Under the pieces are notes generated by a model. The model did not search any database. It worked only from the letters and a program-made list of their open reading frames with translations, and was not told the origin of the DNA. The position numbers and the translations under genes are program-made. A stretch of 64,000 bases of DNA from Burkholderiales bacterium (GTDB taxonomy: Bacteria > Pseudomonadota > Gammaproteobacteria > Burkholderiales > SG8-41), in the NCBI GenBank assembly GCA_036262035.1, contig DATAJS010000015.1, positions 62,001 to 126,000 of the forward strand, written 5' to 3'. This document shows positions 32,116 to 40,216 of the stretch, one piece after another (the stretch's first letter is position 1; every line of letters starts with the position of its first letter).

Positions 32116-33075
32116 TCAATCCACTCGGATGTTCGCACGCACGATAACCGCGCGCCATTGCATTAAGTCCTTGCGGATGTGCTCAGCGAGCGCCTCGGGC
32201 GTTCCGCCTTCGGGCTCTATTCCGTTGGCGAGGAGCGTCTTCTCCATCTCGGGCGCGTTCACGATCTTTCGGACTTCGCCGTTCAGCCTATCCTGGATCG
32301 CGCGCGGCAGCCCTTTCGGCGCGATCAGGGCGTGCCAGTTGGTCGCCTCGTAGCCGGGCAGGCCGGATTCGGCGATCGTCGGCACGTCGGGATCGGCGCG
32401 CGTGCGTTTGGCGCTGGTCATACCGAGCACCCGCAGCTTGCCCGCGCGCGCGTACGGCATGCCCGTCTGCGGCGGCGACCACACGAGCTGGATCTCGCCG
32501 GCCATGAGATCCACCAGCGCCGGCGCGCCGCCCTTGTAGGGCACGTGCATCATCTTCACACCGGCCTGGTGCAGAAAAAGCTCGGTCGCGAGGTGCACGA
32601 TGGTTCCCTGGCCGGCGGTGCCGAAAATGACCTGCCCGGGTTTGCCCTTCGCGAGCGCGATCAGCTCCCGGGCGTTCTTCGCCGGGAGCGAAGGGTGCGC
32701 CAGCACCGCCAGCGGCCCTTTGCCTTCCATGACGATCGGCGTGTAGTCGGCCAGCGCATCGTACTTGATCGAGCGTACGCTGGGATTGATCGTGTAGCTC
32801 GGCGTGATCTGGGTCAGCGTGTAGCCGTCGGGGGCCGCGCGCATCCCCATGTCGAAACCGAGGCTCGCCCCGCCGCCGGGGCGGTTGTCGACGATGACCT
32901 GCTGGCCGAGGGCTTCGCCCAGCTTCTGGCCGATGAGCCGCGCGACGAAGTCGGAGCCGCCGCCGGGCGCGAACGCCACGATGACGCGGATGGGTTTGAC
33001 GGGATACTGCTGGGCGTGCGCGGTCGCGGCAGCGCAGGCGATCGCAGCCGCCGCGCACACGATACGGTTTCTCAA
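32116..33075 (-). CDS. Bug/TctC-type substrate-binding protein B
   Basis: A 319-residue periplasmic solute-binding protein. The start is TTG 33075, giving RNRIVCAAAAIACAAATAHA as signal peptide before QQYPVKPIR. The SD GGAGG lies 6 nt upstream, inside the end of the preceding gene, and TTG overlaps that gene's TGA (TTGA), so translation is coupled. Family marks are FAPGGGSDFVARLIGQ, NRPGGGASLG, DGYTLTQ and VPYKGGAPALVDLM. It shares an operon with the membrane hydrolase upstream. The ligand is probably a small organic acid, by family. Confidence 0.9.
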   Translation of the reverse strand: MRNRIVCAAAAIACAAATAHAQQYPVKPIRVIVAFAPGGGSDFVARLIGQKLGEALGQQVIVDNRPGGGASLGFDMGMRAAPDGYTLTQITPSYTINPSVRSIKYDALADYTPIVMEGKGPLAVLAHPSLPAKNARELIALAKGKPGQVIFGTAGQGTIVHLATELFLHQAGVKMMHVPYKGGAPALVDLMAGEIQLVWSPPQTGMPYARAGKLRVLGMTSAKRTRADPDVPTIAESGLPGYEATNWHALIAPKGLPRAIQDRLNGEVRKIVNAPEMEKTLLANGIEPEGGTPEALAEHIRKDLMQWRAVIVRANIRVD

Positions 33076-34130
33076 GTCTTGCCTCCGGATTTGCGGGATG
33101 CGGGCCGCGAGGGCTCGCGTGCGAGCGACGCCGGGTCGACGCCGCGCAGCATCGCGAAGAAGCGCGCGCGCTTGTCGCCGGACCAGTCGCGAAACGTATG
33201 GAACGCGACGTGGTGCTCTTCGCGCTCGGGAAAGATCTCGATCCCCCACAAGGGACGCGTGTCGTCGGGCAGCATCGAGTAGCGGATGTCGCCGATGACA
33301 TTGGGCCGCGTCGGGTGGCGGGCGAGCCAGCCGTTCGACACTTTGGCGAAACGAACGACGTCGGCGGCCTGCACGCTGTTGAGCGTGAGCGGGGGCACGA
33401 GATCGATCGGGTCGACGCGCCTCGCGTGCCCGCCGGCATACAGACGGGGCGCCGAGAAGGCTCCGACCCGCACCGCGTCCACCACGTAGTCGGCGCCGGC
33501 CTGGTACACGCAGCGCCACACCAGGAGGTTGCCGAGCGTGGGCTTCACTTCATACCGCTCGACCTTGTGTCCGCGCTTCGCCGCGGTGCGCTCTATGAAA
33601 GTTTCGGCGCGCTCGCGCTGTATCCAGCCGACGGTGAGATACGACGCCGCGAGCACGAGGGTCACGGCGGCGGCGCTCGCGCTCCTGCGCCGGTAAGCCG
33701 CGATCGCGCCGAAGAGCAGGATCGCGGTCACGACCGGATCGATCACCGCGACGACGTTCGCCGCGAACCTGCGGTCGCTGAACGGCCACAGGAGCTGGGT
33801 GCCGAAGCTGGTGCAGGCATCGAGCAGGATGGCCGAGAGATAACCGGCGAGCGACGCGACGAAGAGCGGCAGGAAGCCGAGCCGGCCCTTGAGCGCCAGC
33901 CACAGCACACCCGCGACGAGCGCGGCGCCGACCGGCGCGGCGACGAAAGAGTGCGTGAACTGGCGGTGGAACTCGAGCACGAGCAGCGGATCGGTGTCCG
34001 ATCCGATCAGCACGTCGGCGTCGGGCAGCAGCGCCGCGGCCGCGCCGGCGAGCAGCGACAGCCGCGTGCGCGCGCGGTCCGCGGCATAACCGCTGACCGC
34101 GCCGAGCAATGCGTGAGAGAGGAGATCCAT
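33072..34130 (-). CDS. YdjM/DUF457-type inner-membrane metal-dependent hydrolase
   Basis: A 352-residue membrane protein. ATG 34130 gives MDLLSHALLGAVSGYA, the N-terminal signature with His of the YdjM/LexA-regulated hydrolase family. LLPDADVL and FHRQFTHSF supply further Asp and His residues that probably bind metal. About five hydrophobic segments follow to residue 175 or so, including LLAGAAAALLP, FVAAPVGAALVAGVLWLAL and VVAVIDPVVTAILLFGAIAA. The soluble C-terminal half (about 180-352) has no motif I recognise. It overlaps the Bug gene by 4 nt. The substrate is unknown. The start is preceded by GAGATCC-like sequence without a strong SD. Confidence 0.82.
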   Translation of the reverse strand: MDLLSHALLGAVSGYAADRARTRLSLLAGAAAALLPDADVLIGSDTDPLLVLEFHRQFTHSFVAAPVGAALVAGVLWLALKGRLGFLPLFVASLAGYLSAILLDACTSFGTQLLWPFSDRRFAANVVAVIDPVVTAILLFGAIAAYRRRSASAAAVTLVLAASYLTVGWIQRERAETFIERTAAKRGHKVERYEVKPTLGNLLVWRCVYQAGADYVVDAVRVGAFSAPRLYAGGHARRVDPIDLVPPLTLNSVQAADVVRFAKVSNGWLARHPTRPNVIGDIRYSMLPDDTRPLWGIEIFPEREEHHVAFHTFRDWSGDKRARFFAMLRGVDPASLAREPSRPASRKSGGKT

Positions 34131-34137
34131 TCGATTT

Positions 34138-34220
34138 GGAAATGGATTCCCGGTAGCTCCGGCTCGCGCCGGCCGGGAATGACGGTGTTTCGTCATTCCC
34201 GCGAAGGCGGGAATCCATCC
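34138..34220. repeat. GTCATTCCCG palindromic repeat
   Basis: AAATGGATTCCCGGTAGC, then CCGGCCGGGAATGACGG, then CGTCATTCCCGCGAAGGC and GGGAATCCATCC. Two facing units directly upstream of the YdjM-like gene, where its promoter would be expected. Confidence 0.82.
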
Positions 34221-34316
34221 TGATTTCGTACCGGTCGAATGTAGCGTGAACCGGTCAGCGCGCAAAGAAGCGCAGGCCAGTCGTGCTACCCTACGGTGCC
34301 GTACTCCCACTTCGTC

Positions 34317-34508
34317 ATGAAGACCTTACTCGCCGTGCTCGCGCTGACGTGTCTCGCTTCCGGATGCACCGTGCTCTCGGTCACCGGCAGCGTGGTTTCG
34401 ACGGGCGTCTCGGTTGCAGCGACCGCGGTCGAAACCGGGGTCAGCGTCGCCGGCGCCGGCATCCGAGGCGTGGCGCACGCCGTCACGCCTTCCGACGACA
34501 AGAAATAA
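34317..34508 (+). CDS. Small lipoprotein of unknown function
   Basis: A 63-residue protein beginning MKTLLAVLALTCLASGC, a type II signal peptide with lipobox LASGC, so the mature lipoprotein starts at Cys17 (TVLSVTGSVVSTGVS). The rest is a Val/Ala/Thr/Gly-rich stretch with alternating small residues and a charged SDDKK end. It is not recognised, though such short repetitive lipoproteins are common in Betaproteobacteria. ATG 34317 is preferred to an upstream GTG (34296) because it starts the signal peptide. It is followed 12 nt later by the Uup gene. Confidence 0.72.
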   Translation: MKTLLAVLALTCLASGCTVLSVTGSVVSTGVSVAATAVETGVSVAGAGIRGVAHAVTPSDDKK

Positions 34509-34520
34509 AGCCGGCTCTCC

Positions 34521-36416
34521 ATGCCTTTGCTCACGCTCGACCGGGCGTCGCTCGCCTTTGGCGATGCGCCGCTCCTCGATCACGCCGACCTCGAGCTCCA
34601 GCCCGGCGAGCGCGTCGCGCTCATCGGGCGTAACGGCAGCGGCAAGACCAGCCTGTTCAAGGTGCTCGCGGGACAGCAGGCGCTCGACGACGGCACGGTG
34701 TGGCGCTCGCCGGGACTGCGCGTCGCGTTCGTCGCGCAGGAGCCGCCGCTGGATCCGCAGCACACCGTGTACGAAGCGGTCGCCGCGGGCCTCGGCCATC
34801 TCCAGCGCACGCTGACCGAATATCACCGGCTGACGCAAAGCCTGTCGACTTCGCCCGCAGACCTCGAGCGGCTGCACGCGCTCCAGCACGAGCTCGAGCA
34901 CGGCGACGGTTGGCGCATCAACTCGCGCGTGGAAGCGCTGATCGACAGGCTCGCGCTGCCCGCGGACGCTCTCGTGGGCGAGCTGTCGGGCGGCCTGCGC
35001 AAGCGCGTCGCGCTCGCGCAGGCGCTGGCGTGCGATCCCGAAGTGTTGCTGCTCGACGAGCCGACCAACCATCTCGACATCGCCGCGATCGAGTGGCTGC
35101 AGGACCTCATCCACGGCTTCAACGGCGCGACGCTCTTCATCACCCACGACCGGCGCTTTCTCGACGAGGTCGCGACGCGCGTGATCGAGCTCGACCGCGG
35201 CCGGCTCTCGAGCTTCGACGGGACGTACGCGGAGTATCAGCGGCGCAAGGACGAGATGCTCAACGCCGAAGCGCTCGCCGCCGAGCGCTTCGACAAGCTG
35301 CTCGCGCAGGAAGAGGTGTGGATCAGGAAGGGCATCGAAGCGCGGCGCACGCGCAACGAAGGCCGAGTGCGCAGGCTGCAGGAGCTGCGGCGCGAGCGCG
35401 CCGAGCGCCGCGACCGCCTCGGGCAGGTCGAGTTCGCGCTGGCGCAGGGCGAGCGCTCGGGGCGCATGATCGCCGAGCTCTTCGACGTGTCGAAGGCATA
35501 CGACCGGCCGATCATCCGCGATTTCAGCACCCGCATCGTGCGCGGCGACCGCATCGGGCTCGTCGGTCCCAACGGCGCGGGCAAGACGACGCTGCTCAAA
35601 TTGATCCTGGGCGAGATCCAGCCCGACAGCGGCCGCATTCGCCGCGGCACCAACCTCGAGGTCGCGTACTTCGACCAGCTGCGCGAGCAGCTCGACGACG
35701 AGGCGACGCTCGTCGACACGATCAGCAAAGGCGCGGACTACATCGAGATCGGCGGCACGAAGAAGCACGTGATGAGCTATCTGGGCGACTTCCTGTTCCG
35801 GCCCGAGCGCGCACGCGCGAAGGTCTCGGCGCTGTCGGGCGGCGAGCGCAACCGGCTGCTGCTCGCGCGGCTCTTCTCCCGCCCCGCGAACGTGCTCGTG
35901 CTCGACGAGCCGACCAACGACCTCGACATCGAGACGCTGGAGCTCCTCGAAGAGCTGCTGCAGGAATACGACGGCACGCTGTTCCTGGTGAGCCACGACC
36001 GCGCCTTTCTCGACAACGTGGTCACCTCGGTCATCGCTTTCGAAGGCGACGGGCGCTTGCGCGAATACGTCGGCGGGTACTCCGACTGGGTGCGGCAGCG
36101 GCCGGCGCCGGCCGCGCCCGAGCAGGCCAAGCCCACGCCGCCGAAGCCCGCGCCCCAGCCCGCGTCACGCGCCAAGCCCGTCAAGCTCACGTTCAGGGAG
36201 ACGCGCGAGCTCGAGGCGCTGCCCGGCCAGATCGAAGCGCTGGAAAAAGAACAATCGGAGATCACCGCGCAGCTCGGCGACAGCGAGCTTTATCGCACCG
36301 ATCCGGATAGAGTAAAGGCGCTCCAGCAGCGTTACAGCGACATCGAAAACGAGCTGATGAACAGCCTCGCGCGCTGGGAGGCGCTCGAAGCGAAGCAGGC
36401 CGCAACCAAAACGTAG
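34521..36416 (+). CDS. uup: ABC-F ATPase, Uup type
   Basis: A 631-residue soluble ABC-F protein with two ATPase domains and no membrane segments. Domain 1 has Walker A GRNGSGKT (36-43), signature LSGGLRKR and Walker B LLLDEPTNHLD. Domain 2 has GPNGAGKT, LSGGERNR and LVLDEPTNDLD. A charged interdomain linker and a Pro-rich stretch leading to a C-terminal coiled coil (LPGQIEALEKEQSEITAQLG) are characteristic of Uup. Uup proteins act on ribosomes or branched DNA and affect precise transposon excision. The stop codon lies within a GTAGGGTGCGTGG repeat. The alkaline phosphatase gene follows 40 nt later. Confidence 0.94.
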   Translation: MPLLTLDRASLAFGDAPLLDHADLELQPGERVALIGRNGSGKTSLFKVLAGQQALDDGTVWRSPGLRVAFVAQEPPLDPQHTVYEAVAAGLGHLQRTLTEYHRLTQSLSTSPADLERLHALQHELEHGDGWRINSRVEALIDRLALPADALVGELSGGLRKRVALAQALACDPEVLLLDEPTNHLDIAAIEWLQDLIHGFNGATLFITHDRRFLDEVATRVIELDRGRLSSFDGTYAEYQRRKDEMLNAEALAAERFDKLLAQEEVWIRKGIEARRTRNEGRVRRLQELRRERAERRDRLGQVEFALAQGERSGRMIAELFDVSKAYDRPIIRDFSTRIVRGDRIGLVGPNGAGKTTLLKLILGEIQPDSGRIRRGTNLEVAYFDQLREQLDDEATLVDTISKGADYIEIGGTKKHVMSYLGDFLFRPERARAKVSALSGGERNRLLLARLFSRPANVLVLDEPTNDLDIETLELLEELLQEYDGTLFLVSHDRAFLDNVVTSVIAFEGDGRLREYVGGYSDWVRQRPAPAAPEQAKPTPPKPAPQPASRAKPVKLTFRETRELEALPGQIEALEKEQSEITAQLGDSELYRTDPDRVKALQQRYSDIENELMNSLARWEALEAKQAATKT

Positions 36417-36440
36417 GGTGCGTGGTCACGCACCGTGCAG
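36414..36440. repeat. GGGTGCGTGGTCACGCACC hairpin repeat
   Basis: TAGGGTGCGTGGTCACGCAC forms a hairpin that includes the uup stop codon. A related hairpin lies at 55016-55040 and a variant at 54969-54995 downstream of the Lhr gene. Confidence 0.7.
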
Positions 36441-36456
36441 GACCACCGGAGGGGAG

Positions 36457-37863
36457 ATGACCCAAAGTCTGCTGCGCGCCTGCGCCGCCGCGTTGATCGC
36501 AGTCGCGCTGACCGTCCTGGGCGGCTGTGCGGTTCAGCCCGAAACCCGCGCCGCTTCGCCGAAAAACATCATCATCCTCTACGGCGACGGCGCCGCCGCG
36601 ACCCAATGGGAGCTCGGCCGCTACACCAGCCGCGAGCTGCGCAACGCGCCGTATGCGGTTACCGACGTGGTGTTCAAACGCGGCACGCTCGGCCTGCTCT
36701 CCACCTCGTCGGCGAGCTCGCCGGTGACCGACTCGGCAGCCGCCGCGACCGCGATGTCCACGGGCCGCAAGACGAACAACGACATGGCCGGCGTCACCGC
36801 CGACGGCAAGCCCGCGACGACCCTCATGGAGATCGCGAAGGCGCGCGGCAAGCGCATCGGGCTCGTCACGACGGCGACGGTGTACGACGCCTCGCCCGCG
36901 GCTTTCAGCGTCCACGCGAAATCGCGCCGCGAATACCAGAGCATCGTCGACCAGCTCTACGCGCTCGAGCCCGACGTGCTGCTGGGCGGCGGCCGCGATT
37001 ACTTCCTGCCGAAAGGGCAGGGTCCCGGCAGGCGCAGCGACGCACGCGACGTCGTCGCGGCGTTCCGCGGCAAAGGCTATGCGGTGGTGCAGGATCCGGC
37101 GGCGCTGACTGCGACGACGGGCCCACGCCTGCTCGGGCTTTTCGACGACCAGGACATGGATCACGAGATCGACCGGCAGCCACGCGAGCAGCCGTCGTTC
37201 GGCGAGATGGCGGCCGCGGCGCTGCGCGTGCTGTCGGCGTCGAATCCGAGCGGCTTCGTGCTGTTCCTCGAGAACGAGAACATCGACACCGCCGGCCATC
37301 GCAACGACGCCGCCGCGCTGGTGCGCGATCTGTGGGCGTTCGACGAAGGCGTCCGCGCCGCTCTCGACTTCCGGCAGAAAAACCCCGACACGCTGATCGT
37401 CGTCACCGGCGATCATGAGACCGGGGGCTTGAGCATGACCTACGCCCAGAAGGACCTCTCGACGCTGTCGTCGTCGAACCGCTTCTACCCGCAGCGCGCG
37501 CACCTCGACCTGCTGATGGGCATTCGCGGCTCGCTCGACAAGGCCGCGAAGCGCCTCGGCCGCAAGCCCGCGCCCGAGCTCCTCGACAAGGTGCTCGCCG
37601 AGCAGTTTCCGGGATTCACCCTCGATGCCGACCTGCGCGCGGCGCTCCTTTCGGGCGCGGCGCTCGACCGCAACGCCGCCTACGTGCCGCACGCCGTGCT
37701 CGGCCGCATGGTCGCCCGCCAGACCGGCATCTACTGGGGCACCAGCGGCCATACCACCGAGCCGGTGGCGGTCGGGGCGATCGGCCCCGGCGAGACGCTC
37801 TTCAGGGGCTATATGGACAACACCGACTTCGCCAAAGCGCTCCACACGCTGCTGGGTCGCTAG
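36457..37863 (+). CDS. Alkaline phosphatase family lipoprotein
   Basis: A 468-residue alkaline phosphatase superfamily enzyme that should hydrolyse phosphomonoesters outside the cytoplasm. ATG 36457 has a strong SD (GGAGGGG). The signal peptide ends LTVLGGC, a lipobox, so the mature protein is anchored at C24. The metal-binding and active-site set is visible: D44 (ILYGDGA), nucleophile S93 (PVTDSAAAATAMSTG), NIDTAGHRND, TGDHETGG and TSGHTTEPV. These fit the three-metal PhoA-type site. It follows uup closely but has its own leader, so it may be separately regulated. Confidence 0.93.
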   Translation: MTQSLLRACAAALIAVALTVLGGCAVQPETRAASPKNIIILYGDGAAATQWELGRYTSRELRNAPYAVTDVVFKRGTLGLLSTSSASSPVTDSAAAATAMSTGRKTNNDMAGVTADGKPATTLMEIAKARGKRIGLVTTATVYDASPAAFSVHAKSRREYQSIVDQLYALEPDVLLGGGRDYFLPKGQGPGRRSDARDVVAAFRGKGYAVVQDPAALTATTGPRLLGLFDDQDMDHEIDRQPREQPSFGEMAAAALRVLSASNPSGFVLFLENENIDTAGHRNDAAALVRDLWAFDEGVRAALDFRQKNPDTLIVVTGDHETGGLSMTYAQKDLSTLSSSNRFYPQRAHLDLLMGIRGSLDKAAKRLGRKPAPELLDKVLAEQFPGFTLDADLRAALLSGAALDRNAAYVPHAVLGRMVARQTGIYWGTSGHTTEPVAVGAIGPGETLFRGYMDNTDFAKALHTLLGR

Positions 37864-37967
37864 CCGCATCGCCGGAACAAGCGGCGGGGATGCCCGCTAT
37901 TCGCGGCTTCGTCCGGACCGCGCGGGAGCAAAAATAGCGGCTCTTCCACGCATCCGAGAGCCGCGAC

Positions 37968-38888
37968 GTGATCACCGAAAGCCAGAGCGAAAGCTCGTAC
38001 CTGGGCCAGTTCATTCCCGTTCATTACCACCACAACATGCTGATGGACGAGAACCGCATGGTCCCGTTCAAGGCGGCGATCGACTACGCGGTCTTTCCCG
38101 GCGCCAAGGTGCTCGAGCTCGGCGGCGGCACCGGCGTGCTGTCGTGGTTCGCGGCCCAGCATGCGAGCAAAGTCTGGTGCGTCGAGTTCAACCCCGACAT
38201 GGTGCGCGAGGCGCGGCGGTTTCTCGCCGCGAACCCGAACGGTCACAAAGTCGAGGTGGTGCACGCGGACGCTTTCGAATACCTGCCCCCCGAGCCGGTC
38301 GACGTCGTGATCTGCGAGATGATCCACGTCGGCATGCTCAGGGAGAAACAGGTCGAGGTGATCGAGGCTTTCAAGCGCCGCTACAAGGCGCGCTTCGGCG
38401 GGCCGCTGCCGCGCTTCATCCCCGAAGCGGTGCTGATGGCGGTGCAGCCGCTGCAGCAGGACTACAGCTTCCACGGTTTCAACGCGCCGATCGTGCAATT
38501 CCAGGATCACGGCAAATCGGAACGCACGGTCGAGCTCTCCGAGCCGATGATCTACAGCACGCTCGACTTCACCTATCCGGTCGGGATGGACATCGCGTGG
38601 GAAGGCGATTTCACCATCGCCCGCGCCGGCACCGTCAATGCGCTGCGCTTCGTCACGCGCAACATCCTCGCGGTCACGCGCAATCCGCCCGGGACGATCG
38701 ACTGGCTGAACCACTACATGGCGCTGCCGCTCGCGCAACCGATGCGCGTGCGCGAGGGCGACGTGCTGCGCGTGGGTTTCGGCTATCGCGCCGGCGGGTC
38801 GATCCCGTCGCTGCAGGCAAGCCTGCGCGCGGAGGTGGTTCAGGACGAGGTAGTCGAGCAGGAGACGAGGGTTCGCGCCTGCGCTTGA
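37968..38888 (+). CDS. PRMT-like class I SAM-dependent methyltransferase
   Basis: A 306-residue protein. The SAM-binding motif I is VLELGGGTG (48-56), with an acidic residue at E73 (CVEFNPD) ending strand 2. The segment CEMIHVGMLRE places E117 and E126 nine apart, the spacing of the double-Glu loop in protein arginine methyltransferases. After it come PRFIPEAVLM and a beta-rich C-terminal half. WLNHYMALP followed by MRVREGDVLRV resembles the PRMT THW-loop region and barrel. I infer a bacterial PRMT-like enzyme, perhaps acting on Arg or a guanidino compound. GTG 37968 is used; no strong SD is visible. Confidence 0.78.
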   Translation: MITESQSESSYLGQFIPVHYHHNMLMDENRMVPFKAAIDYAVFPGAKVLELGGGTGVLSWFAAQHASKVWCVEFNPDMVREARRFLAANPNGHKVEVVHADAFEYLPPEPVDVVICEMIHVGMLREKQVEVIEAFKRRYKARFGGPLPRFIPEAVLMAVQPLQQDYSFHGFNAPIVQFQDHGKSERTVELSEPMIYSTLDFTYPVGMDIAWEGDFTIARAGTVNALRFVTRNILAVTRNPPGTIDWLNHYMALPLAQPMRVREGDVLRVGFGYRAGGSIPSLQASLRAEVVQDEVVEQETRVRACA

Positions 38889-38962
38889 AGTCGCTGAAAA
38901 CGCGCTGTGCCGCATTGCCGCGCGCGTGATAGATTTTCGAGAAAAACAGCGGGGAGGAATCC

Positions 38963-40216
38963 ATGCGCACCTGGCTGATCGCGGCGCGTATCGCGCTCGG
39001 CATCGCGCTGCCGGTGCTTGCCGGTTGCGCCGCCAATGCCGTCACCGGCCGCAGCCAGCTCCTGCTGGTGTCGGAGGAGCAGGCGATCTCAGGCTCGGCT
39101 TCGGCCTACACGACCATGATCGGCGGCCTCGACAAGAAGAAGCGCCTCGAGCGCGGCACTGCCCGCGTCGAGCGCGTGAAGGAGATCACTAACCGGCTGG
39201 TCGCGGAGGCGGTGCGCTTCCGTCCGGATTCGGCCAACTGGCGCTGGGAAGTGCAGGTGATCGACGAGCCCAAGACGGTCAACGCTTTCTGCATGGCCGG
39301 CGGCAAGATGGGCATCTACACCGGGTTCTGGGAGAAGCTCCACGCGAGCGACGACGAGGTCGCGGCGGTCATGGGTCACGAGATCGGCCATGCGCTGGCG
39401 AGTCACACGCGCGAGCGCATGTCGGTCAGCATGGCGACCGGCATAGTGACGGCGGTGCTCGCCGCCGCTGTCTCGAACAGCAGCAATTACGGCCGCAACA
39501 GCGCGGCGCTCGGCACCGCTGCCGCGGTCGCCGTGACGTTGCCCAACAGCCGCGAAGGCGAGACCGAAGCCGACCAGATCGGCATCGAGCTCGCGGCCCG
39601 GGCCGGTTACGACCCGCGCGCGGCGGTGACGCTGTGGCAGAAGATGGCGAAGGAAGGCGGCGGACCTATCGAGTTCCTCTCGACCCATCCTTCTCCCGAG
39701 AACCGCGCGCAGCGACTGAACGAGCTCATCGCGAAGGTCGACCCGCTGTACCGCCGCGCCAGAGCGAATCCGGCCAGGGATCTGCCGGACTTCCTCAGTC
39801 CGAATCCTTCCGAACGACCGGCGGGGACCGCCTCGCGCACCGATTACGTGGCGCGCGTCGCCGCCGAGCCCGAGGTGATGACGTTCGTCTCGGAGGATTT
39901 CGATCGATTCAAGTCGGGCAAAGCAGTGTTCAGCTGCACTACCGAGTGCGCGCTCGCCTACGGCTTTCAGAAGAGCACATGGAAGACGCTCTACGAAAAG
40001 CACCAATGGCGCGACCTCGCGCTGCGCGTGATGAAGGTCGGCTACGACAACGATCTCTCGTACTTCCTGCTCGCGGAAGCGGCGAACGGCATGGGGCTGA
40101 AGGACGCCGCCGCGACCTACCGCAGGCGCGCGAAGGCGGCGACCGCCGCCGGCAAGACCTGCGGCGGCTCGTTCAACACGTGTGAAGGATTGCTGGTCGG
40201 CGAGACGACGCCGTAA
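38963..40216 (+). CDS. M48-family metallopeptidase lipoprotein
   Basis: A 417-residue M48 zinc protease. The N-terminal lipobox LAGC (C22) predicts a periplasm-facing lipoprotein. Zinc ligands are H139 and H143 in GHEIGH with catalytic E140, and E202 in the downstream GETEADQIG motif. TVNAFCMAGGKMGIYTG is the conserved strand before the active site. Unlike short BepA- or LoiP-type members it has an extra 150-residue C-terminal domain with four Cys (CTTEC, TCGGSFNTC) and a TPR-like EAANGMGLKDAAATYRRRA. A role in outer-membrane protein quality control fits the family. A good SD (GGGAGG) precedes the ATG. Confidence 0.92.
   Translation: MRTWLIAARIALGIALPVLAGCAANAVTGRSQLLLVSEEQAISGSASAYTTMIGGLDKKKRLERGTARVERVKEITNRLVAEAVRFRPDSANWRWEVQVIDEPKTVNAFCMAGGKMGIYTGFWEKLHASDDEVAAVMGHEIGHALASHTRERMSVSMATGIVTAVLAAAVSNSSNYGRNSAALGTAAAVAVTLPNSREGETEADQIGIELAARAGYDPRAAVTLWQKMAKEGGGPIEFLSTHPSPENRAQRLNELIAKVDPLYRRARANPARDLPDFLSPNPSERPAGTASRTDYVARVAAEPEVMTFVSEDFDRFKSGKAVFSCTTECALAYGFQKSTWKTLYEKHQWRDLALRVMKVGYDNDLSYFLLAEAANGMGLKDAAATYRRRAKAATAAGKTCGGSFNTCEGLLVGETTP

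Noticed and set aside
33076-33519. N-terminal extension of Bug receptor B to 467 codons
   Set aside because: Upstream part is a shadow of the YdjM-like gene; TTG 33075 has SD and begins the signal peptide.
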